Source of the DNA: Nevskia ramosa DSM 11499
Lineage (GTDB): Bacteria; Pseudomonadota; Gammaproteobacteria; Nevskiales; Nevskiaceae
NCBI RefSeq assembly: GCF_000420645.1
Contig: NZ_ATVI01000012.1
Location: 1-64,000 of the forward strand
DNA length: 64,000 bases
Reading direction: 5' to 3'
The notes below the pieces were generated by a model. It saw only the letters and a list, made by a program, of their open reading frames with translations. It was not told where the DNA came from and did no database searches. Each line of letters opens with the position of its first letter. Positions within the stretch are counted from its first letter, which is position 1. Made by a program: the position numbers and the translations under genes. This document shows positions 57,114 through 64,000 of this stretch, one piece after another.

Positions 57114-57404
57114 GTGAATTCCGCAGCCGGCGCCCCAGCAAGGCCAACCACTTGCCGCGCCGGCTGCGGAGCCTGCTGCATCGCGCCGTCGATCTCGTCG
57201 CCGATCCCTGGCATGCCTCACGGCAAGCCCGCTGGCGTGCGCTGCGTCCAATTGCTCGACGACGAGCGCTGCGCGATCTTCGGGGACCCGCGCCGGCCTG
57301 CGGTCTGCGCGGGGCTCAAGCCCAGTGCCGAGATGTGCGGTGTCAGCCGCGTGCAGGCGCTGTCTTTTCTCGGCCGGCTCGAGCAGGCAACCGCACCCGG
57401 CTGA
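57114..57404 (+). CDS. YkgJ-family cysteine cluster protein
   Basis: A protein of about 96 aa with the conserved cysteine pattern of the YkgJ (zinc- or iron-chelating) family: C-R-A-G-C-G-A-C-C, then [17 protein letters not shown] and [16 protein letters not shown]. There is no ATG; the start is probably the GTG at 57114 or the TTG one codon before, directly after the GFA stop. It ends 9 bp from the convergent RidA-like gene. The function is unknown, likely metal binding. Confidence 0.8.
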   Translation: MNSAAGAPARPTTCRAGCGACCIAPSISSPIPGMPHGKPAGVRCVQLLDDERCAIFGDPRRPAVCAGLKPSAEMCGVSRVQALSFLGRLEQATAPG

Positions 57405-57413
57405 AGCCTGCCG

Positions 57414-57977
57414 TCACTTCGCGTCTGGCGTCGCCTTGGCCTTGTCGCCGCCATGGCGATGCACGGCGATCAGATCGATCTCGACCAGCGCGCCCGGCAG
57501 CACCAGACCCGCAACCTTGACCGTCGAACGCGCCGGCTTGTTCGGCTGTGCAGGCGCGCCGAACACCGTCGAGAACGCCGCGTTCATGCCGGCGAAATCG
57601 ATCTCGCCGCCCTTCGCCGGATCGCCGACCAGATAGACGGTGGCCGACACCACGTCGCCGTAGCTCAAGCCCAGCGACTTCAGCGTGTCGCCCAGCTTCT
57701 TCAGCACCGAAGCGGTCTGGGTTTCGGTATTGCCATAGGCCTCGACAGTTCCCTTCGGCGCCTGTGCATTGGCGACGTCGGGCAGGTTGCCGCTCAGATA
57801 GGTCGTCGAATAGCCGTGCGGCACGGTCACTGCGGCAGCGATCGGAAACTTGGGATCGCCGATCGCCGTGCGGGTGACTTCGTCGTGCGCCTGCGCGGCG
57901 AAGCCGGCGGACAGCAGCGCACCGGCCGCAAGCCAGGACAGCGCGCGACGACGTGGGGACAGGGAAGTGTTGGTCAT
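57414..57977 (-). CDS. Exported RidA-family protein
   Basis: A 187-aa protein with an N-terminal export signal containing consecutive arginines (SPRRRALSWLAAGALL, possibly Tat). A RidA/YjgF domain follows, the family that hydrolyses reactive enamines and imines. Conserved parts are YLSGNLPD, TQTASVLKKLGDTLKSLG, VVSATVYL and the PARSTVKVAGLVLPGALVEID segment, with the substrate-binding Arg. Most RidA proteins are cytoplasmic, so export is unusual. AGGAG lies 9 nt before the ATG. It follows the amine oxidase gene by 38 nt on the same strand, suggesting a shared pathway. Confidence 0.88.
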   Translation of the reverse strand: MTNTSLSPRRRALSWLAAGALLSAGFAAQAHDEVTRTAIGDPKFPIAAAVTVPHGYSTTYLSGNLPDVANAQAPKGTVEAYGNTETQTASVLKKLGDTLKSLGLSYGDVVSATVYLVGDPAKGGEIDFAGMNAAFSTVFGAPAQPNKPARSTVKVAGLVLPGALVEIDLIAVHRHGGDKAKATPDAK

Positions 57978-58015
57978 GGGTCTAGCTCCTCGTTCTTGCG
58001 TTTGTCGTTCTGAGC

Positions 58016-59569
58016 TCAGGCTGCTGCGTTGCGTTCGGCGATCAGCTTCAGCACCCGATGCGCGGATTGCGCCGAGCCTTCCTGCCAGCCGCTGATGTGG
58101 CTCATGTGCTCGCCGGCAAGATAGACGCGACCGTCCGGCTGGTCGAGCAGACGATAGACAGCGTTGTACGGCTCTTCCCAGTGCGTCCACGGTGCCAGGT
58201 TATAGGGCACGTGATTCCAGGCCACGGTGAGGCCGCGTGCCAGCAATTGCGAGCGTCCGGGAAACAGCGCTTCGATGGCATCGCGCGAAGCCTGCAGCCG
58301 ATCGGGAATGCTTTGCTGCATGAAGCGCAGCGCCACGTCGTCGAAGTTGTAGCAGCCGATCAGCACCCCGCTGGGCTGGAAGTAGCCGCCGCTGGGATAC
58401 CAGATCAATTGCACGTCGCGCTTGACGAAACTCAGGCCGCCGTAGATCTGGCGATCGGTCTCCCAGAAGCGCGGCGACTGCCAGGCGATCTTGTTCGCGC
58501 CGCCTGAAGGAATCTGCCGGATGCCGTCGGCAAACGGCTTCGAGAAATTGGCCGGCAGGTTTTCCAGCACTCGCGGCGGAATGGTGCAGATGCAGTAGTC
58601 GGCAGTGATCGTCTGCACGCGGCCGGTCTTCTTGTCGCGGTAGACGATCTTCACGTCCTGATCGCCGTTGCGGATTTCCTTCACCTCGGTGCCGAGGCGG
58701 ACGACCGATTTCAGCCGATCGTGGAAGGCCTTGGGGATGCGATCCATGCCGCCAACCGGCTGGAACATGGTCGGCTGCATCTCGAAGGTGTCGTCGAACA
58801 TCGGGCCTTGCCAGAACACCGGGTCGAGCAGGGTCGGCAAGCTCAGCGGCTCGCGCAGCACACCGACCGCATCGCCCGCCGTGGGAAAGGCGCTGTAGCC
58901 GGCGCGGCTCGAACCCGCGTAATGCAGGTTCTTGTCGAGATTGCCGTAGCCGCTCAGGAAGCCGAGAAAGCTTTCGATGTCGACCCCGGTCAGTTCCTGG
59001 TCGAGCGCGTGCTGGTTGGTGCACTTGGCCAGCAGCTCGGAGACCTGGCCGCGCATGTCGTGCACCGCCTGGCGCATCTCGATCGGCTTGCCGCCGTTGG
59101 CGGTGTCCGATTGCAGCAGCGCGCTGCGGCTCATGTTCACTTCCACTTCCAGCGCCACGCCGAACTCGCGGCAATAGCCGAGGATGGTCTGGTGATGGCT
59201 GGGCAGCCGCGCCGGGCCGGCGTTGAAATAGTGGCCGTCGTCGAACTCGCAGGTTTGCCGGCTGCCGTCGTCCATCTCGATGCGATCGCCCTTGCGCACC
59301 GTCCAGTTGCGGCCGCCGACTCGATCCCGCGCTTCCAGCACGATGCACTGATAGCCGGCCTTGCCGAGCTCCCAGGCCGAGACCAGCCCGGCGATGCCGG
59401 CGCCGAGGATCACCACCTTGCGGCCTCGGCCGCTGCCGGCCGTCAGTTGTGGCGTGGTGGCAAGGCTCGGCATGGCCACCAGCCCGAGCGCGCGCATCGC
59501 GCTCCAGGCCGCTTTCCGGCCTCCGGCCGCAGCGAGTGCAGTGACGAATTGACGGCGGCTGATCGGCAT
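58016..59569 (-). CDS. Tat-exported flavin amine oxidase
   Basis: A 517-aa FAD-dependent amine oxidase. It starts with a clear twin-arginine signal (ISRRQFVTALAAAGG). The FAD loop GAGIAG is at 56-61, then LEARDRVGGRNWTVRKGD, and the C-terminal FAD motif VYLAGEHMSHISGWQEGS. The family oxidises amines or amino acids to imines with release of hydrogen peroxide; L-amino acid oxidases are close relatives. The exact substrate is unknown. The start at 59569 fits the Tat signal. It is upstream of a RidA-like gene that could hydrolyse its imine product. Confidence 0.9.
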   Translation of the reverse strand: MPISRRQFVTALAAAGGRKAAWSAMRALGLVAMPSLATTPQLTAGSGRGRKVVILGAGIAGLVSAWELGKAGYQCIVLEARDRVGGRNWTVRKGDRIEMDDGSRQTCEFDDGHYFNAGPARLPSHHQTILGYCREFGVALEVEVNMSRSALLQSDTANGGKPIEMRQAVHDMRGQVSELLAKCTNQHALDQELTGVDIESFLGFLSGYGNLDKNLHYAGSSRAGYSAFPTAGDAVGVLREPLSLPTLLDPVFWQGPMFDDTFEMQPTMFQPVGGMDRIPKAFHDRLKSVVRLGTEVKEIRNGDQDVKIVYRDKKTGRVQTITADYCICTIPPRVLENLPANFSKPFADGIRQIPSGGANKIAWQSPRFWETDRQIYGGLSFVKRDVQLIWYPSGGYFQPSGVLIGCYNFDDVALRFMQQSIPDRLQASRDAIEALFPGRSQLLARGLTVAWNHVPYNLAPWTHWEEPYNAVYRLLDQPDGRVYLAGEHMSHISGWQEGSAQSAHRVLKLIAERNAAA

Positions 59570-59648
59570 GGCGCATCCCCCCGGCCCGGAAGCCCGGGCG
59601 ACGGAGAAGCGGCAGCGAAATTCGTGCCGCGCTGCCGCTATTTCAGCT

Positions 59649-59731
59649 CGTAGGGTGGGCAGGCCGTATCTGCCCACCGTGCGCCGGCATTGAACCGGGG
59701 CGAATCGGTGGGCAGATCAAGCCTGGCCACC

Positions 59732-59736
<5 letters not shown>
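59649..59736. repeat. REP-like inverted repeat
   Basis: CGTAGGGTGGGCAGGC (59649-59664) is complementary to 59721-59736 with one mismatch. An inner hairpin (GTGGGCAG at 59655-59662 with CTGCCCAC at 59670-59677) lies between, and a third GGTGGGCAG copy occurs near 59707. The sequence lies between the ABC-F stop and the amine oxidase start and extends 5 bp into the ABC-F gene. TAGGGTGGGC-type repeats are widely dispersed in proteobacteria, from memory. Confidence 0.6.
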
Positions 59737-61603
<1,867 letters not shown>

Positions 61604-61650
61604 CCGCGCAGTTTACCGGCTGGCGCGATTCTTGGTGCGCTGCAACAGGA

Positions 61651-63102
61651 TCAGCCCGGCTGCATCGCGTAAAGCTTGACCACCTCGTGCAGGAAGCGCC
61701 GGCCATCGAGCAGGGATTTGACCCGGATGCGCTCGTCCAGCCCGTGCGCGTGGCTGCCCTCGGCATCGTGGAACATGCCGGACAGGCCATAGCTCGGAAT
61801 GCCGGCGGCGTTCAGGAAGCGGCTGTCGGTGGCGCCGGTCGACATGGTCGGCACCAGGGTCGCGGTCGGCCACAGGGTTTTCGCGATCTTCTTCACCGGT
61901 TCGAGCATCGCGGCAGTCAGCGGCGGCGGCGGACCGATCACGGCGTCCTCGCCGACCGTGCTGATGGCAATGCCATCGTCGGCGAAGATCTGTTTCAGCG
62001 TCGCCTGTACCGCCGCCACCGGCACGCCGGGCAGGATGCGGCAGTTGACGTTGGCCTGCGCCCGCTGCGGCAGCGCATTCGGCGCATGGCCGGCGTTGAC
62101 CTGGGTCGCCACGCAGGTGGTGCGCAGCATGCTGTTCCAGCCTGGGTTCAGCGACCACAGCGTCTCGGTTGCCGGGCCATCGACCGGATTGGCGAGCACC
62201 GCGCGCATCGCGCTCGCGGCTTCGACCGGGACGATCTTCGACTGCGCCTCGAAATACGCCGTGGTGACCGGGTTCAGTGCCAGCGGAAACTGATACGCAC
62301 CCAGGCGAGACAGCGCGGCACTGAGCCGGTAGATCGCGTTGTCGCGCACCGGCCGCGAACTGTGACCGCCCGAGTTGGTGATCTCGAGCTGGAAGTCCTG
62401 GTAGACCTTTTCGCCAGCCTGGATCTGCAGCACCGTCGGTTTGCCGCTGGCATCGAGTTCGCCGCCGGCGCCCTCGTTCAGTGCAAAGGCCGCCTTCAGT
62501 GCCTCCGGATGGGTCTTCAGCAGCCAGCTGACGCTGTTGTAGGTGTCCGCGGTTTCCTCGCCGCAGGTCAGCGCCAGCTTGATCGAGCGGCGCGGTTTGA
62601 AACCTCTTTGCTGATAGCGGATCAGGCTGTCTGTGAACACCGCCGCCATCGCCTTGTCGTCGCTGGCACCACGGGCGTAGAAGAAGCCGTTTTCCTCGAC
62701 CAGGGTGAACGGATCGCGCTGCCAGTCCTCGCGCTTCGCTTCGACGACATCGATATGCGCCAGCAGCAGGATCGGCAGCGCCTTGGCGTCACGGCCGCGC
62801 AGGACGGCTATCAGCGAGCCGTCTTTCGGCCGCTCGGGCGGCACCAGGATCTGCGTGTCGGCAGCCGGCAGTCCGGCCGCCTGCAGGCGCGCCGCCATCG
62901 CTTCCGCGGCCTGCGTACAGCTGCCGACCGACAGCGTCGTGTTGATCTCGACCAGTTCCTTGTACAGCGCTCGGAATGCGGGTTCGCTGGCGTCTTCTGC
63001 GGCATGTGCTTGCGTCTGGCTGCCGACGAGCAACATCAGACCGATCAGCGACGAGGTCAGAAAGGAGGCTGGGCGCAGCCTGTGGAAGTAGGCGATGTTC
63101 AT
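61651..63102 (-). CDS. Exported M20-family metallopeptidase
   Basis: A 483-aa zinc carboxypeptidase-like protein with a signal peptide (hydrophobic about 15-33, ending AHA). Zinc-site motifs are LLAHIDVVEAK (His, Asp), GASDDKAMAA, ALTCGEETADT with the catalytic Glu, and the C-terminal GMFHDAEGSHAHGLDERI. The dimerisation or lid domain lies between (about 220-340). It probably trims peptides in the periplasm; the specificity is unknown. It lies 47 nt upstream of the ABC-F gene on the same strand. Confidence 0.92.
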   Translation of the reverse strand: MNIAYFHRLRPASFLTSSLIGLMLLVGSQTQAHAAEDASEPAFRALYKELVEINTTLSVGSCTQAAEAMAARLQAAGLPAADTQILVPPERPKDGSLIAVLRGRDAKALPILLLAHIDVVEAKREDWQRDPFTLVEENGFFYARGASDDKAMAAVFTDSLIRYQQRGFKPRRSIKLALTCGEETADTYNSVSWLLKTHPEALKAAFALNEGAGGELDASGKPTVLQIQAGEKVYQDFQLEITNSGGHSSRPVRDNAIYRLSAALSRLGAYQFPLALNPVTTAYFEAQSKIVPVEAASAMRAVLANPVDGPATETLWSLNPGWNSMLRTTCVATQVNAGHAPNALPQRAQANVNCRILPGVPVAAVQATLKQIFADDGIAISTVGEDAVIGPPPPLTAAMLEPVKKIAKTLWPTATLVPTMSTGATDSRFLNAAGIPSYGLSGMFHDAEGSHAHGLDERIRVKSLLDGRRFLHEVVKLYAMQPG

Positions 63103-63165
63103 CGGCGTTCCTGGAAGGCGGGGTTGCCGAAGTATCGCAAGGACGGTGCCGCGTGCCTCCTGTCG

Positions 63166-64000
63166 TCAATCGTTGTCGACGATCGTCACCGTGCCGCTGG
63201 CCGGGCTGCCGAGCGTGGCAGTCTGCGGGTTGCTCAGGCGGATCAGGATGGTTTCCGCTTTCTCTTTCAAGGTGTCGTTGAGGATCGCCACGGTGAAGGT
63301 CTTGCTGGTTGCATCACCGCTGGCCCAGACCAGCCTGCCGGCCTTGGCGGTGTAGTCGCTGCCGGCCATCGCCAGGCCGTTGGCCGTGGTGTAGTCGATC
63401 GCCGCCGTGCCGTAGCTGCCGCCGCTGCGGGTCACGGTGACGGTGGCCACGCCGCCGGCCTCGCCCACCGTGTAGGTCGCCGATGACAGCGCCAGCGTGC
63501 CGGGCGCTGCATCGTTGTCGATGATGGTCAAGGTCTGGGTTTTCGTGGCGCCGAGTACTGCGCCGCCACCGGGCGCGCTCAGGCTCAGGATGATCGTTTC
63601 GTTGGCTTCGGCGGCGCTGTCGTTGTTGATCGGTACCGTGAAGCTCTTGCTCGCGGTATCGCCAGCGCTCCAGTTCAACGTGCCGCTGACGGCGCTGTAA
63701 TCGCTGCCGGCCAGGGCTGTGCCGTTGCTGCTCGCGTAGTTGACGCTGACCGCGCCCGTCGAACCCGGGGTGCGTGACACGCTGACCGTCGCGCTGCCCG
63801 CCGCTTCGCCGATCGACGCGCTGCCGGCGGTGAACGCCAGGGTGCTCTTGACGCTGGCGCTGTCGTTGTCGGCGATCGTCAAGGTCGCGGTCTTGATGCT
63901 GCCCAGCGTTGCGCCGCCGCCCGGCGCGCTGAGCGTCAGGGCCAGGGTTTCGCTGCTTTCGGCGACGGCGTCGTCGATCATCGGCACCGAGAAGGTCTTG
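63166..64000 (-). CDS. Calx-beta repeat protein, C-terminal part (gene runs off the window)
   Basis: The visible 277 codons are the C-terminal end of a larger gene; its 5-prime part lies beyond 64000. They contain about two and a half Calx-beta modules of about 110 residues. Each follows the pattern TVSVSRTPGS...VNYASSNGTALAGSDY...GTLNWSAGD...KSFTVPINND...ETIILSLSAPGGGA...TLTIIDND and so ends in a calcium-binding D-N-D. Such modules occur in large secreted or surface proteins. The protein stops directly after the last VDND with no C-terminal anchor visible. Confidence 0.88.
   Translation of the reverse strand, partial: KTFSVPMIDDAVAESSETLALTLSAPGGGATLGSIKTATLTIADNDSASVKSTLAFTAGSASIGEAAGSATVSVSRTPGSTGAVSVNYASSNGTALAGSDYSAVSGTLNWSAGDTASKSFTVPINNDSAAEANETIILSLSAPGGGAVLGATKTQTLTIIDNDAAPGTLALSSATYTVGEAGGVATVTVTRSGGSYGTAAIDYTTANGLAMAGSDYTAKAGRLVWASGDATSKTFTVAILNDTLKEKAETILIRLSNPQTATLGSPASGTVTIVDND

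Overview
The window looks like a GC-rich (roughly 65 percent by eye) chromosomal segment of a gammaproteobacterium. It carries a 16S-tRNA-Ile-tRNA-Ala-23S-5S operon, a Pseudomonas-like class Ia ribonucleotide reductase pair, the maf-rng-yhdP-nit-tldD gene order, and several families common in the Nevskiales/Xanthomonadales. Nevskiaceae (Nevskia, Hydrocarboniphaga, Solimonas type) is my best guess from the 16S and gene content, but I could not test it by alignment. No prophage, insertion sequence with a transposase, or CRISPR array is visible.

Layout. 1-5.4 kb: complete rRNA operon with processing stems and a strong terminator. 5.4-13.9 kb: flavin reductase, motA-motB, a Baeyer-Villiger-type monooxygenase followed at once by an exported histidine phosphatase, a DUF2383 four-helix protein, an enoyl-CoA hydratase and a SET-domain protein. 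13.9-16.1 kb: a hairpin-rich repeat and an AT-rich OLD-family-like ATPase/TOPRIM gene, the clearest sign of horizontal transfer. 16.1-22.5 kb: nrdA-nrdB with paired NrdR-type boxes and DnaA-type boxes upstream, divergent from manC. 22.5-24.7 kb: an arsR-aqpS-arsC-arsH arsenic operon with overlapping genes. 24.8-28 kb: a GNAT gene, a structured repeat, an AmpG-like transporter and exonuclease III. 28.1-39.6 kb: housekeeping run pyrE, maf, rng, yhdP, nitrilase, tldD, a VapB-like gene, rsmD, coaD and a ferredoxin. 39.6-50.8 kb: ggt, a Gly/Thr-rich lipoprotein, an HD phosphohydrolase, a second exonuclease III, a mutarotase, rsgA, a methyltransferase, ychJ, an AbrB-Doc toxin-antitoxin pair, mscS and an MBL hydrolase. 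51.1-53.3 kb: a HutF homologue that has lost key active-site residues, then hutG. 53.3-56.4 kb: pirin, doxX and azoR divergent from a LysR regulator. 56.4-64 kb: second copy of the structured repeat, two cysteine-rich proteins, a RidA-like protein with a Tat-exported flavin amine oxidase, an ABC-F ATPase, an M20 peptidase and the C-terminal end of a Calx-beta repeat protein.

Most interesting signals. (1) Two copies, 31 kb apart, of a 280-290 bp nested inverted-repeat element. Its stems covary between copies, and both copies sit exactly on the stop codon of the upstream gene. (2) A HutF-like protein in which two predicted zinc-ligand histidines are Asn and the catalytic Glu is Ala. (3) The AT-rich OLD-like gene beside a repeat. 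(4) A bacterial SET-domain protein with SMYD-like and post-SET motifs. (5) Two spaced NrdR boxes plus two DnaA-type boxes upstream of nrdA.
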